Assembly: GCA_047495785.1 (NCBI GenBank)
Contig: JBLDXI010000019.1
Location: 930,001-994,000 of the forward strand
Source: Lepidodermella squamata
Lineage: Eukaryota; Gastrotricha
Reading direction: 5' to 3'
Length of the DNA: 64,000 nt
This document shows, one piece after another, positions 46,101 through 58,378 of this stretch. Made by a program: the position numbers and the translations under genes. Below the pieces are notes generated by a model. The model did not search any database, was not told the origin of the DNA, and saw only the letters and a program-made list of their open reading frames with translations. Each line of letters begins with the position of its first letter. Position 1 is the first letter of the stretch.

Positions 46101-49100
46101 GCACATTGTTCGATATCGACGTTGTCTAAAATCGGTGCGTGGTAGATCGCTTCAATGGCAGCAGCTCTCTCACCGTGGAGCAACCCAGCGCCACGAATTA
46201 TTGCGTTTTGAATAACGCCAGATCCGCCTAGGCCCAACTCAGGACTAGCGGCTGCGAATCGAATGTTGCCCCAGTAATGAGCGGGTGGGTTCAAATTTCG
46301 CTGGCCACACCGAAGATATATGTAATCTTCCTGTTTCACGCATCGAACCAGGCGGTAATTGTATTGGCGAACACATAGATCTAAATTCTGCTCATCCCCA
46401 GCGCAGTGATAAGCCAACCGCCAATATTCACGATGAAAATGGGTATGGAAGCCGTAGATGATATAATCGTAATGTTTCGTCCGTTTGATTCGCGCGTTGA
46501 CAGAATCAAGGCCTAATTGGCGGCAAATAACGCCGGCAGTTCGTTCCGATAACGCGTAGTCACACATGACTGACCATCGGTTGATAGTGGCGTTCCAGAT
46601 CTCGACAAAGCCCTCAGTTACCACAGTCGAATCGCCGGCAGTCGGGCCGCGGTGTAGTCGAACTTTCGCGATTGGGTACTCGCTTAAGGTGGATCTTTTG
46701 CGGCGCAAAACCACGTCAGGGTAGACGGTTTGAGGCGGTGGGAAATAGGGTCGGAGAGAATCAGCTGCTGGTAGGAACTTGACCGGGGCTAGTGGTGTGC
46801 CAACAACCCGCAACAAGCCCAACACGAGAATTCCGATGTGAGGGCGAAACCTCAATTCAACTCCTTCCCTGATTTCTAAAGTAGCACCAGGCATGACGGT
46901 AATATCGCTATCTACGTCATAGGGGCTGTGGTCGATAGTCAATTGGACTAAACCATACAATTTCCCCCTTAGAGGTTGATCCGCGCGGAAAGTGGGTCGT
47001 TTCGTTGATTCTCGCGATAACGCAGTCGGGCCAATATTCGACGAAGTAACGAGAAAGGGGTTATAAATCGCGGTTGAGAAAGTGTTCCAGTCGTCAAAGT
47101 CCATTATTCGTTTATGAATTGAAACTTGATCAGCGACGCCCCACCAATTGAATCGCGAATCAATGGCGGTTTCAAAAGTTGACGCCCGCAACCCGGCGAC
47201 CAACTCGAAACGCAGCAATGGATTTTGAAATACGTTCCAATTCACGGTCACGTTTTGAACACCCAATATAGCAACTGCGTATGTCCGAGGTACCACCAGA
47301 CCATATCCGTCTTCATCATCGTCCAGAAAACCGCCGACACTCTCCGAAAAGCTTCCACTGATTCGATCTCTTTTCGTTCGACTTGAGGTGGACGATGCAT
47401 TTGGACCAGGGTGGCCAAATCCGATGTAGTTATTGACGTCTCCGGTAACCAAACCAGATTGCGGCTGGACGATCGGGTATTGCTTACGTTTACCACCCGA
47501 TGACTCTTGCCGGTCATTTGGCGTCGGACCAGTTTGCGTTATCGGCCAATTATCGATCAGGTAATTATAGCTGAAATCTGCCCTAGCCGCCTCGGGTTGG
47601 TCGACGTGACTCAGCATGTCGAATTTTATGACGTAATCGCAATGATTTAGCGTTATGTTATTGTTGAAGAAGTCAGTCTGCTTCTCAGTGCCGGAAATTG
47701 AGATCAAACCGCGTCGACATTCGTTTTCAGTTATCACATTATCGACAAAGGATAAATTAGCATGATGACCAGCCAGCGAAATTTCAGCCCATTTATTTCT
47801 GGCAAAAGTTGTCGAGTTGATTTCTATCGAGTGATTTAACATGAAACGGGTCGAATTCCAATCGCCGAGAACGCGAGGCATTTCGATTGAAAAAGTTGGC
47901 CCGCCGCTGTTGTGTTCGAACAGCGAGTCTGAAACCTGCCAAGACCACAGATTTGTGCCAAAAGGTACGCTGTTATGTTCCATAACCACGCCGCCGCCAC
48001 GATTTCGAGTGATATTAGTCGCGAAAATTCGATAGCGAATGTCACCAAGTCGAGCTGGGCGCTCCATAACATCGCGTTCTGGGTAGTAGAATTCGTCGTA
48101 TTTACTGATGGATTGCACGTTAATTCCGGCCTGAGCGTTGTTGGTGATGTCGCAGTTTATCAACTCAACAAGTTCGTAGTGACGTCGGCGAGTGACCTCC
48201 ATTCGATAACCAGTCGGCTGGTTGTAATGCTGAGCCACAATGCCGTAGGTATTGCCTATAAATTGAATCAGTATAATCTTAAATTTGTCAAATATTAAAA
48301 TTCCTCCTTAAAAATTCAGCAATATACAAGAATCTTATTCTTAGCGAAATCAATTCAGCGAATTTCAGCATTTTATCCAATCACTCAACGCCAAACGCCA
48401 AGGTAAACATGAATCGCTCATAAAAACGAAGGGTGTATATTGCCAAGAAATTTAGTCAAATCAGCCGATTCTTATTTCAATGAAAATCGTATACTCACCT
48501 GATATTTGGCCATTTTCAACTCGAATTGTCGCTGGAGGTCTATACCATGGCCAGTACCACTCCTCGATCTTAGCAGGAGGTAGAATAGTGATATCAAGCG
48601 CTTTCACTATGATCGCCAGCCGACCGCTCTGCGTTCGATTTACCCGCCATTCGATCGCCAACACGCCAGAAGACGAGAGAAACGGGAAAAACGTATCATC
48701 GCGTTGAACGTCAAAATGCCTAGTAGCCGGGTAAGTACCGTCATGGACTATCACTTGCTCTTGCAGCTCATTAGGGTTGAAATCGACCACATCAACGTAG
48801 ATGTGCCGCAAATTTGTTTGACGCAGGGTGACAACAAAAACCTGTTGATCATTCGGTTTTTCGTAGGTATTCGGTTTCGAGACCAAAAACAGTAGTTCAT
48901 CATCGGGAACTAGGGCATCGGTAGTGTCTGGTATCACCTTGGCATACGGCCCTTCGAACCAGCTAACGAAATCCCACGCCTCGGAGTCAGTGAATCGTGG
49001 CATGTAGTGCAAACCAGCACCGCCGTTCTCGTTATTACGAAGAACAGGATTTTTCAGCCAAATGTAAGGCGATCGCAACACGACTCCATCGCCCCAAGAA

Positions 49101-52100
49101 TCCGTAACTTTAAGATCATCTATCGGATTTAGCAGCATCGGATCGCCGTGGATAATCGATAGACCGGTGGTTAAAGAGTCTTCTAGCGTCAGACTGCGAA
49201 TGATAAGGTGGTTGTAGTCGATCTGAATAGCTGGTTTGAATAGCGGTTCAACTTCATCGAGGAGACCAGCCCCTCGAACAATGACGTTATCGAGGATATT
49301 GCCGGGTTTCGAGGTGGCTGTAAATCGCATTCCGGCCCACGTTTGCGGCACGCATGATACCCAAACGTCTTGGCCGTGGTCGCACGTGAATTCCGACGGC
49401 AGGTCGCTGTAACAGGTGTGGAGAGACAAATCATACTGGCGACATCGCATGTTGCTGTAGTGAATTGGCATGGAAGCAGGCGCCCGGGGACGAGATGAAC
49501 GTTTGATCGAGGCTAGAGAGGGTGGATATCCTTCTTCTTGGAACGCCACCGTATCAGGGTGCCAGTCAGTAGGATGAAGCGCGAGTCCCAATGCTTCACA
49601 GACTTTCATTGCTGACTGAAGGCGCCAACCGCGAGAGCAAATTGTACCCCATCCCTTGCCAGGTATGTAGATTTCCAAGCGACCTGAAAGTTGATAAACA
49701 GGAAATAATTATAGTTATTAACTACGGCAAGTTTCAAAATAATTGAAATTTTCAAGTCAGCAGAATTTAAAATATCTGAAAAAAAACAGATTTTTTCTGA
49801 ATTTTTTGCGTTTTGAGTTCAATTTTCAACATATCTTTAGGCTTTCTACTCAATAAATTTCAAGAATTACCTGAAAACTTGTCTGGGCCATCGACTAATC
49901 GAACAGGGCGCAGATGTCTTCGGAGTAAATTAGCCATAGCATTAGTATCGTTGCCAACCTCAGCCAGCACAGTCTCATTCAAAGCATCTCCCAATGGAGG
50001 CGCCCCTGGTTGCGAAAGCCCGGACAACAGATGAATATTCTTTTGAAGATACTCAAAAACGGCAGAAGCATTCGACAAATTAACCGCATCTTTCGGAATC
50101 GGGAGCCCGGGAATATTCGGCTGGTAGATCTCCATGACAACAGGTGCATGGGGCTGACCTCTAACGTAACATCTACCTCGAATTATCATGCCAACATTAG
50201 CCGAAAATTTCAACTTCACGCCAGGTGAGATGTTGATGATGTAATCAGGCGGGATATTAATATCTTGATCAACGATATATTCACCGCCTAGAATCGAAAT
50301 ATCTCGGGTGGCGTTAGTCAAAACTCCACCGAGTAGACCACCTCGAATAAAATCGGGCAAATATTTCGGCAAGTATGACGTGGTATATTCAACGAAAAGC
50401 CGATTATCACTCAGAGCGGGGTAGTATTCGATCGTAGCAAGGTCATATCGACGAGAATGGTCAATAATTCGGTCATAGATGTACTGATGATCAACACGAC
50501 CCCACCAGTTCAACGAGCAGTTGATGGTAGCAGATGATAATCGCAGCATTGTTGACACTTCGTACTTACTCTGAGGGTTGAACATCGCATTTCGGTAGAA
50601 GACTATGTTACTCGATGATAAGACGACCACGGCCGGGGTGTGACTTCGAGGTATCGAATAACCAGGTGGCATTCTTATGTCATTTTGCCGCAAGTCATTC
50701 AAAACAAATGAGACCTGTTGCACAGATGAGCCTTGGACTAATCTGGCGAAAACTGCGAACGGCCCACTGTTATTCACGAATTTGTTCTGTTCTACCGTGA
50801 AATTCACAGGAAGTGAAAATAATTCTCGCATTAATTGCCGGTCATCTGTGTTATCTATTACTAAAGCGCCTCTAGCGTGATCTCGAATCTCGTTGTCCAG
50901 AATTTTTCCGATTGCGTTGACAAGTGGCACCATTTTAATGGCGAAATCTCGATTTTTAAGGAAGACGTTATGATATAAAGTGTAGTTTTGAATCATGTTA
51001 TGCCGTGGGTGATAGCAGCATTCGACAGAAACTCCACCGTAATCGTTTCCTTCAATCCGACTGTCATTAACCATGAACAAAGCGCTCCGGCAATAATTTC
51101 CGAAAAACATCCCCAAGCCGCTCGTATTCAAAATTTCCGAACGCCAAATTTCAAGAGTTTGATTCACCTCAACTCGACTTTGGTTATATTTATAGAGCTG
51201 GAGGTAAACTCCTTTCTCGTCATTTCGATGAATTTTACAGTGATGGAAAACTTGACGACCGCCCGAGTAACTGATATTTGCACCTCCACCTAAATTACCG
51301 ACCAGGCTGGTTCGGTTTAATATCACGTCACCGGCTCCATATATAACTCTCAGGCCGGAATAGCCGTTTTCAGAAAGCTGATTGTCGTTAAGAAGGACTT
51401 GGCCCCTCATGTCTCTGATGTATACGCCTGAGGCCATGTTTCTGTCCATTTTCGATCTATCGACTGTCATTTCCGGGTAGGGATAAGGCGCTGGTCCAGT
51501 AGCGATTTGAATTATGAACCGGATGCAGTCGTCAATGAAGTAACATTGCGGAGCTCGTAACCAACGAAAATCTATCCGCATAACTGGAGATGCTATAATA
51601 ACGGATTGTGGCATTGTTCCGTTCTGCAAATGAATAGTGTGAGCAATACGCTCAAATCCGATTTTTCCAGAATAGAAGTCCAGCCAGCCGTCAGCTTCCG
51701 GGTCGACAAAAACCTCGGAAAAACTGACCATAAACATTAAAGACTGATCAGTGTAATAACTTTGTGAACACGGCGGCGAAGCCTTCGGAGTTCCAACGAC
51801 TAAAAGCGGATAGAACTGGTTTTGATACAAACTTGGGCTTAGGCAGAAATCGACGGCATTCGGAGTTTTCCGTCGATTGTTATTAATTACATCCAACCAA
51901 ATTCCGTGACCTCCATTGTCAGTTATATTCGAATCACTCACAACCATTCTACCGTCTCGTATCGCGGCAAAAATCCCTGATCCTCGATTGTGCTGTAAAG
52001 TGACACCGGATAATATAGCGGTGCTGTCTATGTCAGTTAAGTTGACAGCATCCATCGCTGAATATTTAACGGTAACGTTTCGAAGAATAGGAGCATAAGG

Positions 52101-53085
52101 GCTAGCAGTCAAGGCCGAAATCGGCCGACCTGTATCATCCACGCCGGCGAATTCGATGTCAACGAATTCAAGAACTGATTTAGATTCGTTCAATAACCTG
52201 CGCAGTTCCGGCGTTTTTTGCAAGACGAATGATGAATTGTAGAATGTAATTCCTTTCCAGTAGCCGATATTATTGAAAAGATCTTCTCGAAATCCGAAAC
52301 ATTTCAGCCCGGCAAGTGGTTGTAAATCGCATGCGCCGATGTTTACGGAAATATTGGCATGACCAGGGCAGGTTAAAACTCCGCGGTCATTGGCAGAACA
52401 CGCGGGGTTGTCGAAAACCATTTGAGCAGTGTCGTTATGTCCGTACCACCACCGTGAAATGTTCCACATGGGCTGTTGTGTATAATGGAATGTAAAGTTG
52501 CCGTCGCGGAAGCCCATTTGTCGACAAGCAAATCGAACGTCCGAACGAGTCCAACTAAGTACAGTAATGAGTAAATAATGATTCATAATACTTATAGAAA
52601 TTGCATTACTTCTTGTAATTAGTGCAAACGTCACGCCATCTGTTGCGGTAAAATATTTGCACCCGACCATCTTGTGCATTCACTCCGTCGACGAGTCTGA
52701 TGGTTCTGTCCCAATTCATGTGAGGTTCGATCGATGAATTCAGTAGTCTTGTAAATTTTATATGGGCGTATTGCGAACCCTGAAATCAGCAAATAATTTT
52801 CAATACGAAACGCCCGACGAAAGATTTTCAATTTACCTGTGCCTTCAGGGTGCCGTTGCAGATAATACCGAATCCAGCCGAAAAACTCACGACAACGCCA
52901 GGCTCAATAATCAATGTTCCTTTTGGGGCGATCCGAATGTCGTGATCAAACTGGAATGGGCCATCTCGTGCCAATAAATGCGCTTCTCTTGCTATTGGCT
53001 CCTTGGGATCAAAGTCAAGATGTGCCGATTCGGTAGGAGAGAGACCAACCGCCAAACAGCATAGCAGTATAGACAGTTGGTGCAT
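43186..53085 (-). CDS. bark: Bark beetle homologue (SRCR, beta-helix and C-type lectin membrane protein)
   Basis: Six exons join in frame: 53085-52837, 52779-52610, 52554-49871, 49683-48499, 48255-44603, 44238-43186, giving 2,997 residues (fly Bark about 3,100). A signal peptide is followed by long stretches of parallel beta-helix repeats rich in N-x-S/T. Three SRCR domains interrupt them: one over exons 2-3 (CTNYKN then WTRSDVRFACRQMGF), one over exons 3-4 (GKGWGTICSRGW), and one in exon 5 (GVICRQLGLDSV). Exon 6 holds a C-type-lectin-like fold starting CLPGW, a membrane helix (VIVACVIGGLILIAIIILLIV) and a cytoplasmic tail of about 200 residues. In flies, Bark is needed for maturation of tricellular/septate junctions. 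All exon phases agree, supporting an intact gene. Confidence 0.93.
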
Positions 53086-53637
53086 CTAGATCAAATTGAT
53101 ATGAAGGGAGAAGGGATATAATAGTCAAATGGGATGCAGGATGCAGGTTTCAGTGAAAATTGGGAGACAACTGAGTTCATTGCAACTCGACTGTGCAGGA
53201 GATAGAAAAGGTAAAGGGTAAAGGTAAGTTTGCTAACTGATGGCTTTAAACGATTTAGACATCGGGAAGGACTTGATTCTTGATTCTTGATTTCCCATTT
53301 TTAGCAGTAGAAGTCTACGAAGAGAAGCTCAAGAGCGGAGAGCGGCTCTTTCAAAACCTTTCTGCTTCAAAGAGCCGTTCAATCAAGCTTTCAAGCTTTT
53401 TGGGACAGACTTTTCAATTCATGCTCAGGGCTAATTTCACATTATTTTCATTTAGATCTATAATAATCAATAAAAGTTAGTTTTTATGATTATAGCAAAT
53501 TTTATTTTTTTGAATTGCCAGTGGCAACGTTGCAGCAATATGACCACACCCACGAGTACTTGCTTAGGCCAATTCATTTTTTTCTCTTTGTTGTCTGTCT
53601 CATCAATTTGTCGGTACATATCGATGGTAGCTGAAAA
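53086..53637. promoter_or_regulatory. Divergent promoter region of bark and the coiled-coil gene
   Basis: About 550 bp between divergent genes. It contains a 9-bp perfect inverted repeat CGGCTCTTT (53343-53351) / AAAGAGCCG (53369-53377) and GGTAAAG repeats near 53210-53225. No ORF recognised. Confidence 0.4.
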
Positions 53638-55534
53638 ATGAAGTAAGTTTTACACGCCGGTTTGATTGCTATGATCTCACATACTTAACTGCTGTGTATT
53701 CCCTTTGCACAAATTATTAGTCCGCTCTATGAAACTGAGTACGGCCATGAGCGCAGTGGTAGTAGTGGTCCAAGTACGCCTCAAGGTGAGAGGCGGTTCG
53801 CTTCTTTGACCCAAGAGAAAAGTTCCCATGATACTGATGAGCATATCATCATATCCGATTTCACATCTAAATCCACCACAATTGTGAAATCAGTACAGCA
53901 TGAAAGTGACGATGAGTCTGAAGATGAAACTTCCTCCTCTTCATCCGACGAATCAGTTGAAGTCAAACCAAACGTGTCGATGTCTAGCAGCGATATAATA
54001 GCTGTGAAAGCAAGCCCTCCCGCGGTATCATCAAAAGCTTCATCGTCATCAGAAGAAGAAGAAACTGATGACGATGAATCGAGCAATAACAATCCTCAAA
54101 CGAACGTTCCTGCTGAAAGACCGAAAACCGCTATAATTAGAGCACCCAGCTCTTCTGAAGAAAGCGATGATGACGAAAATGATACAAGACCGTCGCCGGT
54201 GGTACCGCAGAAGAAAGAATCTTCGAGTGAGTCTTCTTCCTCTTCGGAATCGTCCGAGTCAGACGATGAAGAGACGAGTAAGATCGCATCTAAACCAGAA
54301 GTGGTCACCTCTGTCATTGAAACTGAAGTAGCTGCGAAGATTAACTCTAATCAATCAAGCATGCAGTCAAAGCCGCAATCGGTCGCATATGAGGAAGATT
54401 TCGACGACAGCAGCGATGAAGACACGACGAATACAAATAGTCAACTAAAATTCTCGGGAGGAACTGCCTCGGTCACGATAAAATCTGAACATTTCAGTAG
54501 CAGCAAGGCAATAACTGAAACTCAGCAGACTTTCAAAACTCATACCGAGAGCGATGAAGAAAATTCTGCTTATTCTCACGACGTATCTGCTCACGAAGAG
54601 GAACAGTTTCCTCATTACGACGTAGCTTCCAGCGATAGGAAACCAGACTCGCTGGACAGAAAGATATGTGCTAAACCACAACAAAAGCCCTCAACAGCTC
54701 ATTCTAAAGGGTATAAACTAGCCTCCCTTTATTCCGCTGATGTCCTGAGTTGGGTTTTCTGAGTTATGATATAATTTCATTATCTGTGTTACCCTTATAG
54801 TTTATAAGTATACTTGGCGAGCATGAAATTTTTACAATTTGATTTTTATCGCAGTAACTCTCAGCAAAGGCACAATTCTGGAGATGGTCACCCGCATCGC
54901 AGTCGCTCGCCAGGATCCTCGGTGAGTAGACGACCACAGACGGCTAAAGATACATCTCCAATGGTGAGACATAAGCAACCCCAATTAATTGATATTAATT
55001 GATTGCATTTTAGCGTCGATCACTAAGCCCTGTAAAAAAGCTGAGCTACGAAGCCTGGTGCATGGAAAAAGACAGGCAAATCCGAAAAGAGAGAACGGAA
55101 GACAAAAGGCACCAAGAAGAGATTCAATTGCGTTTTCGACCAGTTACCAGAGCCGAAAATGAGGATGCATTCAGAAGGTAGGCTAAAATTATGCGCACCT
55201 AAAAACACAAGTTTAAATATTTATGACATCAATGCCCAGTGCAGATAGAGGTAACCATGTATTGTCTGTGTAGTAATCGATAGAATGTCCGGTTTAGCTA
55301 AGCAACAAAGCTATTTAATATGCGCACCTAAAATCGTACCTAGTTAATATTCATAATCAGCGTGTTTTTTTTGCGGTTTGCAGGTGGCTCCGTGCTAAGC
55401 ATGAACAAAAGAGAGCTGAGGAGGAAGCGGCTGCCAGGCTGCATCGCGAGTTTCTACGCTACATGCGGCAAATCAAGCGAGCACAGAACCGGCGGAATAA
55501 CCAAATATTGGCTAACCTTGCTTATCCACCATGA
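53638..55534 (+). CDS. CCDC181/MAP9-like coiled-coil protein
   Basis: Exons 53638-53642, 53721-54710, 54855-54921, 55014-55177 and 55384-55534 join in frame to 458 residues. The first coding exon is only ATGAA, and its join recreates MNPLYETEYG. The middle 300 residues are Ser/Glu/Asp-rich low complexity with an EEDFDDSSDED segment. The C terminus is a charged helix with the repeated W-containing pattern YEAWCMEKDRQ...ENEDAFRRWLRAKHEQKRAEEEAA. That pattern is the hallmark of CCDC181 and the related MAP9, microtubule-binding proteins of cilia, sperm tails or spindles. The match is by pattern only. CFAP46 in the same window shows that an axoneme exists in this animal. Confidence 0.6.
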
Positions 55535-56379
55535 TGAATTTTGATGAACATTCTTAGATGAATCAGTGATTAACATGCTTTCTTCACATTCCACCTGTAT
55601 TTTTTAATGAACTTTAACTTGATGATCAGTGAGATTTATTTTCAACATCATTCCAACAAAAAATAGTTCTGCTTTTTGTCTCATTTTTCTCTCATGCATG
55701 CAATTTTCATCAGTGTTTTGAGCTATAATTTCTGAAATTGTGACTAATTGGATTTTGCAGTTTTTGCACTGCAGCTAAGCAGTTACGCTGTATTGTATTA
55801 CTACACTGTTATATTTTGATAGGCCCATGATTGTTTGACTGCTTTAAAAGATGCGCTAAAAAACAGAATAAATATGTGTCACTACCGGCCTTCGTTGAAA
55901 TTTGCGTACGAATAACTATCATAATGACTCATCAGCAGCTTGTGGTGTGCTTGGGGAAAACAAATTTTCTATTCTTGGTTGCCTTTATAATACGAGGGAA
56001 CAACCATGGCAGGCTTTTGGGGGCCAACAAGAGACCTCGCGGAAATTACCATGCACCGGCGTCACTAACGTTCGTTGTGTTGTGATACAATATATCCGGC
56101 GAAATACAACGCCTTTACACCGAAAAGCGAGCGCGCAACTTTATCAAATGTGCGCATCAAGCCCGGCAATTATGAGACGAAGAAGCAAGAAAACAACCCA
56201 CTTGGGAAATGAGTTAATTTCGCAATGCAAAATGCAACACACTCAAGTGGGAGGCGATTGGCGACAGCAATCCCATTCAGTTATAAGTCTCCTTATTTAT
56301 CGCCATTAAATATCATGTCCACTATCTCGGACTAAAAACTCTTCAGAAAACAAACACTCCACCGAAAAAAACAACGAAA
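55535..56379. other. Intergenic, no gene recognised
   Basis: ORFs of 84 and 135 codons overlap here, but they lack ATG-proximal features, domains or splice support. It should contain the promoter of the tandem-C2 gene. Confidence 0.4.
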
Positions 56380-58182
56380 ATGGGCCAGATGAGTGATTGG
56401 GAGATAATGATTCTCTTAATTCTATTTTTGCTGGCGATTGTTGTCATTTCCGTTGTTGTATGCCGGCAACCCGTTTACCAAAACGCTTGTGCCAACATGT
56501 GGAACGCACTGATGCGCATGGCCACGCCACAAAGAGAGCGGCGCCGCAGCCGCTCAACCAGCAAACTGGATGTTCGACGCGGCGAAAGTGCGCAAAACAC
56601 ACCGGCATTAAGCCACAAAGCCATCCCTGTCATTGTATCAAGTCCATCGCTCGATAAAATGTCGCCAAGTTTACTCGACGAGAATACAAATAACAACGAT
56701 AGCAACTCGCAGGCACTTCTCGAGCCGCCCGATTTAAAACGAGCGCCCTCTTGGGTGTCCCTTACAGCGATCGAGGGTGAGTACGACCTGGTGGCAACTG
56801 ACGGCCTGAGTCGTTTGAAGCGAACCTATTCCGCATTGTCAGTCGACGCGAATTCGGCACTAGTGCCAGCTGTGCCCGATCCGATTCACAGCAGCGTCAG
56901 GGCTATGATCGAGGCTTCACTTTGCTTCGACGCTGCGAAAGGCTACCTTAATATTGGCATCGCATACGCTTACATCCTGAATCGCGAAGATTTGAAGCTG
57001 TTCACCGAGTGCTACGTTCGATTAGTCGTTACGCCGATGGTAGCACCACCGGTTAGCCCGTCGCGTTCGCAGTATCGAACGACAAAGGTTGCTAAAATAG
57101 GTGAAGTTGTGGAGATAATTCAAAAATTTCGATTCGATCTGCCGAAGTGCGACTCACTCGACCCTAATAACAGCTACGACCTTGCTAAACTGATGTTCGA
57201 ACTTAATGCCTATGGCAGAGCTCGATCACATACAACAGTCGGTTGGTTTTAGAGTATTGGAAAATATTTCAAAAATAAAGATTTTTTATTTTCAGCAAAA
57301 CGCGAAATGATTCTGGATTCAAACATGCTGCCTAACGGCGATCCGCGAATTGTTATGATACATCTTTATCAACCTTCTTTTCACGATTATTGGGAGCCCC
57401 CGGCTATGGGCGATATACTTGTGTCCCTCTGCTACCAACCAGCGCAGAGCAAATTAACGTTGATCCTACTTCAGCTGAAAAATTTGAATCTGCCTGTGCT
57501 TCAAACGACCTCCAGCAACCGAGCTACGCCAAAACCGCCTCATCGCCACGAGGAGGGCCGCGAAGGGAGCGGGAAGAGACGCGATGGTACGTCAAGTAGG
57601 CGTCGCAGGCGCCGTGAGCGCGAAGAATTACGATCGATCGGCGGCAGTGTCTACCTGAACATCAACGGCGAATCAGTCAGCCGTAAAAAGATGAAAGACG
57701 TGCATTTGTACGAGGAAGATCCGAAGAAGCTCGACCTGCACCAGGTTGTGTTTTTCGAGCTAAGTCCAGACGCTATTCAATGCGCCGAAATTCGCGTCCT
57801 CATCGAGCGCGTCACCGATGATGGCCAACGAAATCTTGTAGGATTTCTCTATATAGGAAATTCCGCGTCTGGAAATGGCCTGTTGCACTGGAAATACATT
57901 ATGGGAACACCTAGAAAGCCGTTTGTTTTGTGGCACACGATCACCAAGTTTCCAGTCGAACCGCGCCCGCCGCCTATTCCGCCACCGCAGCCTGTCGAAT
58001 TCGAGCTCATCAACGAAATTCAGACAGTTGATCTTGCCTCTCAGGTGACAACACCGAAAAAGCCGGCAACCGAGCAGTCTGATCTACCTCAATCTCCACC
58101 ACCTGTTATGCGATTTATTCCGCAACAACTAGCGCCAAAATCAGCCGATTATCGGGCTTTATTGAGTAACAGTCAAGCTTAA
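56380..58182 (+). CDS. Synaptotagmin-like tandem-C2 membrane protein
   Basis: Exons 56380-57241 and 57296-58182 join in frame to 582 residues. Residues about 8-28 are a membrane anchor. A basic/Ser-rich linker follows, then a degenerate C2A (about 185-330, KGYLNIGIAYAYILNRE...). C2B (about 345-520) starts GDILVSLCYQPAQSKLTLILLQLKNL and ends LLHWKYIMGTPRKPFVLWHTI, a typical synaptotagmin C2B signature, and contains a basic/Arg-rich insert (about 385-415). The aspartates that bind calcium in synaptotagmin-1 loops are mostly not visible in either domain. A calcium-independent role like synaptotagmin 12 or 14-16 is therefore likely. The family is clear; the exact orthologue is not. Confidence 0.7.
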
Positions 58183-58378
58183 ACCCCTCCGTTTGATTTG
58201 AGCTTTTCAGCCTAAAAGAATTGTATGATATCTTGTGCGAAATTGATGCATTGTTGTAGATGAAAATAGCATAAACCGAATAAAATCAATTTCTTTATTT
58301 TTCTATCACATTGATGTATTTGAGATCTGATCACACAAAATAATTGATAAATGCTGTTTTGTTGTGAAAAATGTTTTT

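Noticed and set aside
53343-53377. Stem GGCTCTTT/AAAGAGCC resembling a histone mRNA 3' stem-loop
   Set aside because: The loop is 17 nt rather than 4, and no histone gene ends there; kept only as an inverted repeat in the bark promoter region.
55831-56309. Two overlapping ORFs of 84 and 135 codons upstream of the tandem-C2 gene
   Set aside because: Different frames, no domain, no convincing promoter or splice context; most likely chance.
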